Source of the DNA: Margaritispora aquatica
Taxonomy: Eukaryota > Ascomycota > Leotiomycetes > Helotiales > Discinellaceae
Direction: 5' to 3'
Assembly: GCA_007644065.1 (NCBI GenBank)
Contig: VJWN01000004.1
Location: forward strand, 1,674,001 to 1,738,000
DNA length: 64,000 nt
Shown: piece after piece, positions 48,001 to 59,344 of the stretch
Position numbering within the stretch: position 1 is the stretch's first letter
Layout of the letters: every line of letters starts with the position of its first letter
Translations under genes and position numbers: made by a program
The notes under the pieces: model-generated
Seen by the model: the letters and a program-made list of their open reading frames with translations, nothing else
What the model was told of the DNA's origin: nothing
Database searches by the model: none

Positions 48001-50763
48001 AACTGTCATCTTCTATCTTGCTGTTGCTGCATGAAGACTCGAGAATAGTGTTTTAGCCTGTATTCCTGACTACAATATTCGAGCAAAATGGTCAAAAAAA
48101 AGGTATTTGCACGCGCATCTCGGGTTTAGTGGTTGGAATTTCCTGAAGTATTGGTTGGGACTAGTATACGGCCAAGGCTTTAAAAAAAAATAGCAGCGAG
48201 CTGTCAGACAAACGGCATTAGCACATATATGTATATCAATATCAAATCCCTAGCCTATACCATCCTAGCCTCTCTGCTATCCTCTTCCTGCTTGCATTTC
48301 TTTTTTTTTCCTCGCCCAGAGATCAGCCGTCCTTGTCTAGGCCTCCGTTTCAGATGGAGTAAGCTCGATTCAGAACATAGATAGATTTGAAAAGGTCACT
48401 TTCTATGATTTTTGTTACAGGCTAGTTTGAGCAGAAGATGCTTAGTACTGGTATCAACGAATTCGAACCTTTATTCGAAAATTCCGAAAACTTATCTTTT
48501 GTATTTTATAAAGTCGGCCTGCTAAGTTCGCTCAGCCTTTGGACTATTAGGCTATATTTTCATAGTAATCTTGCCCTTCTGTTCTGACTGCTATAGATCG
48601 TCGTAGACTTTCTTACTTCTAGCCTAAACACTAGGTCAGCATAGCCCAAGCTTAAGCTTAGGCTGGGCGAGAGCTGGAAATTTGACAAAGCTATATATAC
48701 ATAATATTCCTATACTCGTAACTCTACTCTATATTTCATGATAACTCTCAGTTCTGACAATACTATCTGGACTATCTGGTTCTCGTCGGATAGTACGTCG
48801 TACCGATGATGTGTATTTTCTAGTACCTATGAAGAAATTACGATGGAAAGAAGCAAAACCAAGTTCTACAGCTATAAAGTCCATATTATGCTAGACACAT
48901 ATAATATTAGTACTACTTCTTGTATCGTAATTGTTGAACACCTCCAATGGCGAGGATGGTGTTAGCCACTTTGGTTGATTCATGAGGAGAGCTGATACCA
49001 ATCCTAGCTACATTACCTATCCAGCGAAACTTACTTTGGTTCAACTTCAATCTCGGGATGACCGCAGAAATTCTCTCCAAATAAATTGAAATATCCAAAG
49101 TACAAAGGCTACAGCCTTAGATGCCTTGAGCGAAATCTGGCTGGTATCATCAACGAACGAATATGCTCTCTCCTAAATCACTTTAGAATCAACGGCACAT
49201 GGTACTTCGCTCATACATCATCTCCTTGGCCTCGGAGGAAGACACATCGAACTCGGCGTTAAGATTATCTTAGAGAAGTAACTTATTATAAGTGTTATCG
49301 TTGTCGACATCAATGAACGATCTAACACATGGGTGCGAGACGAGGTATGGTTAAAGAGCTGTATAGAGGTACCGCGTTGGTTATGAAAGGAATTCCACGC
49401 TGGCTTCATAATAGCCATCTTTGGATATGATCTGGGGTCGTTGTGGAGGCCGAACATTTTGTAACCATGCAAAAACTGATATATGAATTCAACAGTAAAG
49501 TGGGATCACTGATCCTAGATTTCTCAGGAACAGAGCAAGTTTCCAGTAACTTCTGAATCTTGACCAATTTTCTGACAAGTTTGATCTAAATTGCAAACAT
49601 GAACAGCTTTAATCATTGCAAGAATGTTGTGCATGACATGACGTTTTGCTAGGCAAATTTCGATTCTGCTCTCCAGCCACGACAAACAAATATTGCACAG
49701 ATAGGTCGATCTGCTTAGATCCAGTTATTTGAGGTCATGAAGTAACTACACCCTATGCTTTTGAGAGATTTGAAACTATATAGCTCTTGAAGGTGAAGGG
49801 TGTAAGCTAGGGTGGGAGGCTTGAAGCATCACACCATGTCCACAACGACCTACATTGTCTGTTGGTATCGACCTCATTATCAGCCATTATTTTCTACTGC
49901 CTGGAACGAATAAATTAAATCGTGAGTAAAGAAACCAGGGCAATAACTTGTGTCAAGATACAGGCATCTTTAATTCTAACAAAATACGAAAACGAGCCAA
50001 AATGCCGAGAAAGTTGACAGGCACTTGATTCCCTAAGCCCTTGCCTTCTCCGATGCATTAATAAATGTTATATCACTTTTCTATACTTATTGGCTTGAAT
50101 GTACTTTGATCGCGGGTCAAGTTCGCTCGTCGGCAGAATTCCCCTTGGTTTATCACGATGCTGACTTTTCGTTGATTTATCAAAGAACCATCTAAAAGTA
50201 CAGACTTGGAATATTTTCTTAGTATCTCTTGGTCAATTCTCACCAAGGCTTTGTGAATGTATCAGCTCAAGTAGAAGCCTTCGTCACAACTTGGAAAAGT
50301 GGTTGAGGTCTGCTTGTACCTCTGCATATTGCAAGACGTAACGAACTGAGTGCCAATATTCCAATATTTCAGCGTTAAAAGTTGATCTTATAGCCCAAAT
50401 ACCAATTCAAACATGGTCTTCGGACATCCACGATGCCGCCCTGGGTGATGTTCTGAGAACCCAGAAAAGTTTGATCTACCTTACTCGAGAACCTCGAGGG
50501 GAGTCCAAGTCATGTGACAACGTAACCGAGGTCTACCTTTAGGTAAGGTACCTAAAACAACCCTGGTTTAGTACTTTATATCTTCTAAGCTGCGGCTTTC
50601 CAGTATCATGCAGTCAAAGTCCATGAATATTGTTTGCATTTCCATAAAAAGGCTTGAGTGGAAGTAGGTCAGCATCGTGAATTTCCATTCACCACCTGTC
50701 ACTTGGATGGTACACTGATTGGCAACAGCCCATCACGACGACTACCTTCGACACTCTGATGCA
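42060..50763. other. AT-rich gene-poor region with short broken frames
   Basis: About 8.7 kb. Frames of 60-150 codons, many on the minus strand (for example 42440-42793, 43276-43722, 44489-44779, 44731-44919, 45328-45561, 45870-46187), stop frequently, and neighbouring ones overlap in different frames as if a longer gene had been disrupted. None is recognisable as a transposon or known family by eye. No terminal repeats were noticed. The region could be old decayed sequence, possibly mutated by RIP. Confidence 0.4.
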
Positions 50764-51488
50764 ATGAATGGACTGGCGATTTCTGCTCCAGTTATCAACA
50801 GCACATGCACTCTATATCAGCTACCCTCAAAGATACGGGCTGAGATATTCGACTTGTGCTTATGCAATAGCAGTTTCTATTGCCGGGGAAGATGGGTCAA
50901 TTCGAATCTCCTCGAAGCTCTCCAGCAAGACAAATATCCCCGGCTGTATGACGAAGCCCTCATGATCGCCTTCAAGCGCAGCATGTTTCACATGGACTCA
51001 ACGAACGCCGTGGAGTATCAAACGCAGGAAAATAGCCTTGTGCTTAAGAACATGAGAGTCTTAATATTCGAAATCCGGTATGATGTCATTGCGTACCATG
51101 TAGAAATCAGTGACTGACTCTCTCTAGAACACCAAATGGAGCTATGAACAACATTATCAGCGATTTGACGAGAAATCGTGGATGCCAACTGGTTGAGAAA
51201 GCTGAGAAGCTTCAACATTTGACAATTAGAGTTCAGGATCCTCCATTATCCAACCATAATTGGTGGATGTGGCTACGTCTATTCATCACATCGATTTCCC
51301 ATTCATTAGAGTATATCAAGTCACTAGATTTCGAAGTCATTCTGACAGCAGAGCCATCGTATGTTCAAAAGATCCAGGGGTGGGTAGACAGTGCGAACAA
51401 GCACATTTCTCTTCCTGGCAGTATCTTCGAATGCTCAAGGCCCAATGGACGAGATGATGTCTTGAAATGGTCTTGGAGGAAATTTTAG
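50764..51488 (+). CDS. Hypothetical protein with F-box/2EXR-like LPxxIRxxIF motif
   Basis: The best model is two exons, 50764-51092 and 51128-51488, giving 229 residues. The start is the first ATG; upstream in-frame codons lack one. Near the N-terminus is YQLPSKIRAEIFDLCL, resembling the F-box-like opening of many fungal proteins of unknown function. The middle and C-terminal parts (LTIRVQDPP, WWMWLRLFITSISHSL) look globular. The two halves are in different frames, joined by either a very short 35-nt intron (GTACCA...CTCTCTAG, with CTGAC inside) or a frameshift. No function is assigned. This may be a decaying gene at the edge of the gene-poor region. Confidence 0.5.
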
Positions 51489-52061
51489 AGCCAGGGAAAA
51501 CCATGCAGCAGACAGCCTATGTCATTTTTTCTTGATAGATAGAAGGAAGACATGAACGTAGTATTTAAAGATAATTCAGAAGTGCTCGGTTTGCTCGTTG
51601 ATATATTGGCGAAATGATTGGATGAGCATCGGATGACTGGTTTTGCCAGATTTCTTCTTAAAATATTGATCTGTTCAAGAGTTGAACGAACTCACACGTA
51701 AAAGGATGCTGTGATGTGGGAATGTAACAAGTTGCGTTGTTTGAGGTTGTCACGTATGGCGGGACGTTGGCTTTTTAAAGTTCTTCCGGTTCCCCACATA
51801 TTCTCGCCTAAATCTTGAAGTCTTGGCACACAAATCAGCAAGGCTTTCGCGACGACATCAAACGTGAAGCTCAGGAATCATCCTCAACGCCAGTTACCTG
51901 TACGTATCCTCAACAATCCTGATCGCTCCGCAGATTCCTGATCTGCCGATTAATTGCGTACCAACAAAACCTTGCTAACGAGCGCTGACCAGCTGCTTAA
52001 CTCTACCGCCTCATTCACGAACCATCCCACATTTCTCGACGAAGGTCAAACTACCGCAATC
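51489..52061. other. Intergenic region, probable NAC beta promoter and 5' leader
   Basis: About 570 bp with no gene. The last part, before the ATG at 52062, is free of long frames and should contain the 5' UTR of the NAC beta gene. Confidence 0.5.
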
Positions 52062-52877
52062 ATGGATATGGCAAAGCTGAAGAAGATGCAGGAGACGGTG
52101 CGCACCGGTATGTTGAGATCTTTTCCAACATTTGGAGAGCTTCTTGGGTCTGGCGGGAAGTGGAGCTTGGAAAGCTCCTTGTGAACAAAAACTTGACCAA
52201 TTGCTGACATTTTATTATTTAGGGTACGTACACAATCGTTCTTACCATCTGCGAGTTTTAGGCGGATCATCTAGGGTTTAGCAGCTGTTCAATAAACCGA
52301 GGCGTGCTGGAGTGGAAAGGATAAATGTGCTGACGAACACCGAACAGTGGAAAGGGTACACCAAGACGCAAGGTCAAGAAGGTTCATAAGACCGCAGGAG
52401 TAGACGACAGGAAGCTGCAAGGAGCGCTGAAGAAGCTCAATGTTCAACCCATTCAGGCAATCGAGGAGGTGAACATGTTCAAGGCAGATGGCAACGTCAT
52501 CCACTTTGCTGCACCAAAAGGTATGCAAACTCTAAGGGAGCTCTATGCTGAGGGGACGATCTTGCATAGATCAGCAGATTACCTTCACTGGCTCAGATGG
52601 ATTATTTGCACATTAGTTGACATGGGAAATTCTAGTCCACGCTGCGGTTCCATCAAACACCTTCGCCATCTACGGAGCTGGTGAAGACAAGGAGCTCACC
52701 GAACTTGTCCCAGGCATTCTCAACCAACTCGGCCCCGATTCCCTCGCCTCCCTCCGAAAGCTTGCCGAGAGCTACCAATCCATGCAGAAGGCAGAAGGCG
52801 AGGACAAGAAGGATGACGATGATGATGACATCCCAGATTTGGTTGCAGGCGAGAACTTCGAGGACAAGGTCGAATAA
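52062..52877 (+). CDS. egd1: Nascent polypeptide-associated complex subunit beta (BTF3/EGD1 family)
   Basis: The product is 153 residues, the normal length for the family. It forms a ribosome-bound heterodimer with NAC alpha at the tunnel exit, shielding nascent chains and preventing mistargeting. Visible: [16 protein letters not shown], then the ribosome-binding motif [15 protein letters not shown] (contains RRKVKK), the NAC domain ([37 protein letters not shown]), and an acidic C-tail with six Asp (DDDDDD). Exons: 52062-52107, a single G at 52223, 52348-52520, 52636-52877. The one-nucleotide exon is required because the two flanking introns are canonical and the conserved TGGKGTP can only be encoded as G + G + T (see findings). 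The downstream intron 52521-52635 fits phase 1. Confidence 0.95.
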
Positions 52878-55800
52878 ATCAACCATATACCTAAAATGAA
52901 TCCAATTGGTGCAAATGGTGGCGAAAGGGCTTTTGATTCTGGGAAGATAATCAAGACTTGACCTATGGTATGGTTTCTGGCATGAAAGGGCGAGAATCTG
53001 GGTAGTCTTAGGTTGTTTGCTTGTACAAAATCATACAGCACCGTTCCATCTTCCAGCAGGCATCTTTATTGGGCTCGGGATGATATGACTGTGATATTTC
53101 TAGACTTGCGCTTTGCTAATTTTTGAGCAGACGGGTTTGAGCCTTGTGAGGCTTTTGTAGAGCACGTCACTTTGGAAGGGATGATGGAATAGGTGCTCTC
53201 CCACAGGGAAAACCTGCGATTTTCGTATTGAATTACCAGAGAACTCTGCATTTGATCCTGGACTATCGCCTTTTTACACTTCCCAATCGCCTTCAGTTCT
53301 GCACTTTTTGTTTACTCTCGACCGCACTTTTATGATACCTCCAAACTGAAACACCCCTGCGATGACAAATATCGAGTGTCATCTTTGTTGAACATAGCTC
53401 TCAGAGATGGCATATCTTGAAACCTCCGCAATTTTGCAGCGCGAGTGCATTTTCCAAGACCAGGGAACCGCAAAATCACGACGGATACACAGCCTGATAG
53501 TAGATGATCGGGTGTCAAAGTGGCATTTGATCTTGTATTGTGCTCTCATTTCTCTATTTCTTATCCTGCATCCCAAATTATTATATCAAACCCCAACAGT
53601 CCTATCAAAAATCGTGCTAACTCAGAATATCACTAGGGTATATTACATGCGGCTTCAAGTCAGGAACGCGCAGCCCGCGCAGATTATATCCCCAGATAGC
53701 ATGCCATCATTCGACGAACTCAGACAAATATCTAGGCCCCACGGCCATTCCGTGTTCGACAATAATTCCTATCGATTATGACGACTACCTGGTGCCAGAA
53801 CTAGTGCCTTTCCAATCACTCTCCCAGGTGCCTATAGCCTCCTTCATACCCGTCTTGTCTGTTGCGAGTCCTAGAAGGCGTCTCTCGAAGTTCTGGGGGG
53901 TGTCTAAGTACGTCTGGAGCTTCGATTGAGCTTTGGGCACCTGTTTGAGGTTGTATCTCGAAAGATCTGCTTGGCTTTGTATGACTTGTGAGGGCCCCGC
54001 GCTAGATGGTCTAATAGTGATCAGCTCATGCAGGTCAACGGAGTTGAGGAGGCTCTACGACTGTGAAGTCAATGGAGGCATTTGACGATGAACGTGGCTT
54101 TGTCTTGAACGGCAAAGAATTGGAAGCGAGCCTTGTGGGATTTAGGCTTGAGGTTTCAGCTCTTCCTCATGTGAGAATTAGCTCAAGAATACAGGTGTGA
54201 GAGGCAAAATTATGGTGGAAGAGGGCTTCTGGAACTAACGATGCTTCGGCTGGCGTCTTGAGACTATATGAGTGGGTCAAGTCTTACCCTTATGTATCGG
54301 GGGTGTTATCACAACTCGGTCAGATGCTATACTTTTGCTTCAAGAAGATCCATCTACATGGTAGACGGGTGTGACTGTGGATAAAAGGGCTGGTCCGTCT
54401 TCAGGACTTCGCTTAGTCGGTTGCCTGCATAATTTGCTTGCTCGAACCTCATTACCAACCCTGCATGTTATCTTGCACACACTCTTATCACACATGGCCT
54501 CATAGTTGATGCACATTAGCCAGTCAGGCAGGCATTATTTCCCTTAATTTTCAGAATAATGCGTTTTTATAAGAGTCTAATTTTGTGGTTGTAACAAATT
54601 GTTTTAATTTCTTACCTTAGTGGGTGTAATATGTTCTCTTCTCTGGGTCATTTACTACGTTCACAGGTTAATTTCCCTCCACTTTTAAATACTTTACACT
54701 CTTCAATCGGTCATTTCATCAAAGAGTTTACAAATTAATTTCAAAGTAGTTGAGATTTTGAAGCGAATAACCCCCACTTGTGTTCCCAACTGTGTATCAA
54801 CCAATCGGACGTCTCAAATCTGCAGTAGTTCACGCCTTCAGGACTCCAATACCTGTCAGTCACGAAGAGCGCACTGCACCAAGTACGGGCTACTACAGGA
54901 TTGCGCTATTTAAAATCCAAGTCCTACATGTTCTCCTGCAAGAAATCAGGTCCGAACTTCTGACTTTGGTTACACGATCTTCCCATGCCGGATCTGCCTC
55001 GTTTTGAATGCAGGAATCGGTTTGGTCACGTGCTGCACTCACAGTCTCTACATACCTTACCCTAGATAGGTAGGTGAATCTGCTGTTAAGATCAACTTTT
55101 AACTTACTTAATTTTCTTCAAACGCAGAACCTACGATTACGGTACTTCGAGCAGAAGCTCTTTATTCTCCACGTCCAAGTAGAACGAAAGCTCAAAAAAT
55201 CATCGCGGATTTTACTTTCTTTGAGACTAGCCAGGCAATCTGCTTCACCAAGCACTTGAGGCTACACAAAGACGGCTACCAACATAAAGATTCAACTGTA
55301 AACCCTCACTTGACATGCAAATTCACCAAACCTGCGTACTGGCATCAAATCGCCACGCGGCTATCAGGATTTTGCAACAAGTCATCACCTAGTTTTCGTG
55401 CTAAGGGTTGATGATTTTTGTCCAAATTTCGATTAGGAGCTTGGATAAAGCAAGCAACAACTATCTAGCTCGCCAAGTAACCTTATGTCTTCGTTCTACG
55501 AAATACGCATAGCATCACCGGTTAAGATTTGAGCGGCACAACGGTACAGAAACGGTGCAGCGAAGAGATGTACACTGGCGGCATCAAGTTGGAATATGCG
55601 GCCAGTTCAACGACCGGAAAGGTTAACTCAGCCGACAGCTACTTCAATCTCAAATGTCTGACGCAGTATCCAGACAGTGAAAGAAAAAATTCGGCTTTGG
55701 TAGCATAGAAGCGGTGCTACCATCCATTACCCCCTCTTCCTCTGCGTTTGTCACTTACTGGCCCTTGCAGTAGTTGATTTGAACTCTCCGAGCGAATTCC

Positions 55801-57297
55801 GCAGATCTGGCAGTAAGATATGCAGTAAGTGGCGATATCAAAGCCATCGCTGTGCACAAGACCTTTACCTTGTGTTACTAATAACGTGGTCGGATTCTTT
55901 CTTGTGGGAGTTGTGTAACATAGCTCTTTACTGTCTACACAGTTCTTCCTTCAAATGCAAAGATCTACATCTTGATCACTATATACGGCATGTGAAAGAA
56001 AACGCCGTGCTGATGTATCACTGTTTTTTTCTCATGGAGCTGCAGAAATACATTGTGATATGAAGCTTTTCAGCCCTACTTCTGCATTAATATGTGGCTG
56101 TCGCACAAGGAAGGAGTGGCTTCCTACGACATGAAAACTGACAGAATCTTCGCGCTAGTATTTCCCTTAAGTTGCAAATATATCATGCTAATGCTTGACT
56201 TCCATACGCTCCGCCTATTTCCAACAGCTATAGCGGACTGGTTAGGCTACCCAATGTTTTCATATGATAGTTTTGAGGATACGTTATTGCCGAGCAGCAA
56301 TAGGAAGACTCATAAACATAACAACACTTCAAAGTTGACAACTCAAGGATATGACCTCTGAGCAGAGTCTAACAGGTTGGGTTTCTGTCCCGGTTGCCCG
56401 GTACAGGAGGGTCGAAAGCTCGAAACCAAGTTCAGGGCAAGGAGAATTTGAGCGTAGTACTGCAGCGTTTAGAGAACACGTCAGGCGTCTAGCTTCCAGG
56501 GGAGTCAAGTGACGAATTTGTTTCTTCTCTGTCTGCCATCCTCGTGATATTCAGCATCAAGCAAGAAATTGAAAACTTGGATTCAATTAGTTTGAAAGTT
56601 AGCTAACATCGCACAAAGATCATGACCGATGCATCTGATCGGACGTGAAATTCCTGCACATGTATGAAGGTCATGAGCGTACCTAGAGAACTTGTGTTAC
56701 TAGTTCCGATTCTGCAATCCCTTGAACGGAGGTCTTAAACAAGATCCATCACTTTGGCCATGGCTGTTGTGTAACTGGGTCTCAGCTTCAGCAGTTTGTA
56801 ACCACACTTTTCTCCTATAGCCTAATAGCACAAATTTTGTGATGTGCTGTAGAAGTTCTCCTTCACTGTGGGCAGATCAGGACGAAGCAGTACTTAGCAG
56901 GCACCTCATCTAACACCGAAATATCGAAAGAGATGGGTCAATGGGAGCCTTGGACCCGTAGCGTTGTTAGGTATACGAATGAAAACAAGATCACGTCTTC
57001 TGTAAATCGCCAACGAAGGCATGGCGGCATAATGTGTTGCATTATTTCTTTGATTATATCTTCATTTCCCATGCCCCATGAGCACGTAAAATAGATCTTG
57101 AACGGTTTTGTAGAGCTTCTTCTACCACAAGGTAGGTTTATTGAGTTTCGCCATTTTATTTTGGTTTCTGATCCGATAGTCTAGTTTTCCTACAAGACTA
57201 CTCATGTTGAATTGAACTACTCTTATACCGCTCCTTGAGGATTCTTAAAAAAATCCATATTCCGTTCAGTGTCCTTTATTTCGGCAAGCCTCGAAAT
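52878..57297. other. Intergenic region, about 4.4 kb, no supportable gene
   Basis: Includes the 3' UTR of the NAC beta gene. A plus-strand frame at 53407-53781 (124 codons, ATG start, one hydrophobic segment near residues 42-58) and short frames at 54780-55007, 55779-56063 and 56092-56361 have no recognisable features. The sequence is moderately AT-rich without obvious repeats. Confidence 0.4.
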
Positions 57298-58041
57298 CTA
57301 TGACAAAGACACCCAAACTCCCTCCCAAACCCTGCGAAACTCAGTCATCATTTTTCTAGCCTTACTTATCTTCTTTCCAGATTCCTCAAAGCCCTCCAGT
57401 CTTTTCACGTGAGAGATATGCTGCCAGATGCCTCTAGCCACGTTATCAGACCAGCACATAACCTCTGGTAGCAGCGCATTGGTTCTCTCGCTGCCTATGA
57501 TCCTCACTTCGTTTGCCAATATCTCGACATCATCCCTCCACTTCTTGATGCTCTCCTCAATATTCTTTGAACTAGCCCCCTGCATCTCAGGCTCATGCAC
57601 AACATAGCTAATCAGAAGACTTAATAGCCGATTCCTCAGAACATAGCTCCTCTCTATCAGCTTTAAAAAGCTATGTGGTGGGTTCTGGAACAGATTTGAG
57701 TGGAAATAGGCTTTGAAATTGTATCTCTGTCCTTGACACTCTGCACATGCTGGGGTTTTCGACGCAAGCGGAAGATCTTCTGATTCGGCGGTGAGAGGAG
57801 GTGAAATAACTTGGTTGGATTCGCATTGTAGATGTGGGTGCACTTCTGGTGGTGGTAGTGGGAAGTCTGCGATGGAGAGTCTGTGTTGAGGTGTGGGGTC
57901 GTACGACCAATTTGGAACTTGGAAGTTGGTCCCGATGATTCTGGAGCAATGGTGATGCTCTGAGTATTTGTTCATAGCTGTGGATGAGGGAACTTCGCTG
58001 AATTGATTCCTAAGTGGTAGTGTGTGTAGATCTAAAGTCAT
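57298..58041 (-). CDS. Hypothetical protein, 247 residues
   Basis: A single exon. The N-terminal ~95 residues are Pro/His/Ser-rich and look disordered. Then comes a CxxC pair (TPACAECQGQRYNF) and a mostly helical, charged C-terminal half (about 120-247) with FLKLIERSYVLRNRLLSLLI, WRDDVEILANEVRIIG and MCWSDNVARGIWQHI. No known family was recognised, and no signal peptide or membrane span is evident. The frame is long for this region and its composition is protein-like, which supports a real gene, but a first exon or extra exons upstream cannot be excluded. Confidence 0.5.
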   Translation of the reverse strand: MTLDLHTLPLRNQFSEVPSSTAMNKYSEHHHCSRIIGTNFQVPNWSYDPTPQHRLSIADFPLPPPEVHPHLQCESNQVISPPLTAESEDLPLASKTPACAECQGQRYNFKAYFHSNLFQNPPHSFLKLIERSYVLRNRLLSLLISYVVHEPEMQGASSKNIEESIKKWRDDVEILANEVRIIGSERTNALLPEVMCWSDNVARGIWQHISHVKRLEGFEESGKKISKARKMMTEFRRVWEGVWVSLS

Positions 58042-59344
58042 AGAAATGTTGATAAAGGCTTGTGTTATTGACCATTACTGAAAGAAGCTGTCACCTACCG
58101 ACATATTGAAGTCCAGTAGCCATAACCTTTCTTGTGAACAAGTATCTTTATCTACTCATTGTTGCAGTGAATTGTGAAGTTATATTTTAGATGTAGTGCT
58201 ACTAGATGGATTCTACAGTAATTTAATTTTCGGCGATAGCACTCACTTCTCCAAACTCGGCATCCATTTTCCTCATGTCCACAGTCATTATACTACGATT
58301 CTCTTCATTCAAGAGACAGGGATATCTCATTCGATTCTTTTAAGAAGTCTCGCTCGGCCTAAACTAATTCTCTCACCGTTTCCGCATCTCGCTAACCAGA
58401 ATCCCATGATCCGCCTTAGAAGGATTGGTATCCTAGACGAACAAGGCTAAAACTGCATATCGAACGATATTGTTGAGATATCAAGTACGTGTACAATAAT
58501 ATGAGAATAGTAAGAAGTAAAATGATTGGAGCAGTTCAAATTTGAAGGAGGTTTTGACAGACTACATGCATGACTTCGGATCAAATTAAAACGAAGATTA
58601 AGGGAATAACAATTGCTCAAGTAAGAGCATGCTTCTGTATTTTTCGAAATATTACTGTACATTTGAAGATATCGTTCAGCCGAGTGGGTTAAGCGAATTG
58701 ATTCTAGCTGATGAACACACGTTACCATACAGAATGTTAATATGTCACATACACTGGGTACATGGATTTCATTTGAAAATCCTATCAATTAGCAAACTAG
58801 CACAGAAGAACTTCTTTACAGATTGTATTGTGTGCTGGAAGGACGCCATCCTACGGGGTTAGTTGACACCAACACTACTTACTACACATCAGAAAGATAG
58901 TTCACTGTCGAAACAAGTGGGTCGGAAAGGCTGATTCGTCTTAACTGTTAAGCTCGAGGGTTTGATATCCCGAAAAGCCACTAAGGCTAATACTGGTCAC
59001 GTGCCAGACCCCCTTCCACTAGGTACATCTACGGAATATGTGTTCGAGAAGAGCGTATATACGCTGATGGCCGATAGCACAGTCCGAAAGCTTTACTCCA
59101 TGTCCGAAGTCTCTTAGATGTTGTTTCACTCACACGCGGCCTAATAGTCTCTCCGAGAGGCTTTACAGACAATCCGACGCATCAATTTTCTACTCGGAGA
59201 CATCTTCGGAGACATAGCTGTTTTCCCATTTGTCAGCTAAAACATATGATATAAGTACATCTAATGCGCTCTGAAATGGTACAGACATCAAGCAATAGCA
59301 GCATTTCCATTTCCATTGAGTCCTTACCCGAACCAGCCAAGAAA
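58042..59344. other. Divergent intergenic region
   Basis: About 1.3 kb between divergent genes. Short frames only (58196-58450, 58447-58788 minus, 58629-58862). It should hold the promoters of the hypothetical minus-strand gene and the NmrA-like gene. Confidence 0.5.

Noticed and set aside
48910..49480. Minus-strand fragments first suspected to be a Copia-type retrotransposon
   Set aside because: No reverse-transcriptase YxDD, integrase zinc motif, primer-binding site or long terminal repeats could be seen.
53407..53781. A 124-codon plus-strand frame with one hydrophobic stretch
   Set aside because: No signal peptide, family motif or neighbouring exon; composition alone does not support a gene.
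58679..58970. tRNA-like boxes: gccgagtgggttaagcg (58679-58695) and gggtttgatatccc (about 58958)
   Set aside because: They resemble A and B boxes but are about 260 bp apart, and no acceptor or anticodon stem can be paired. Not a tRNA.
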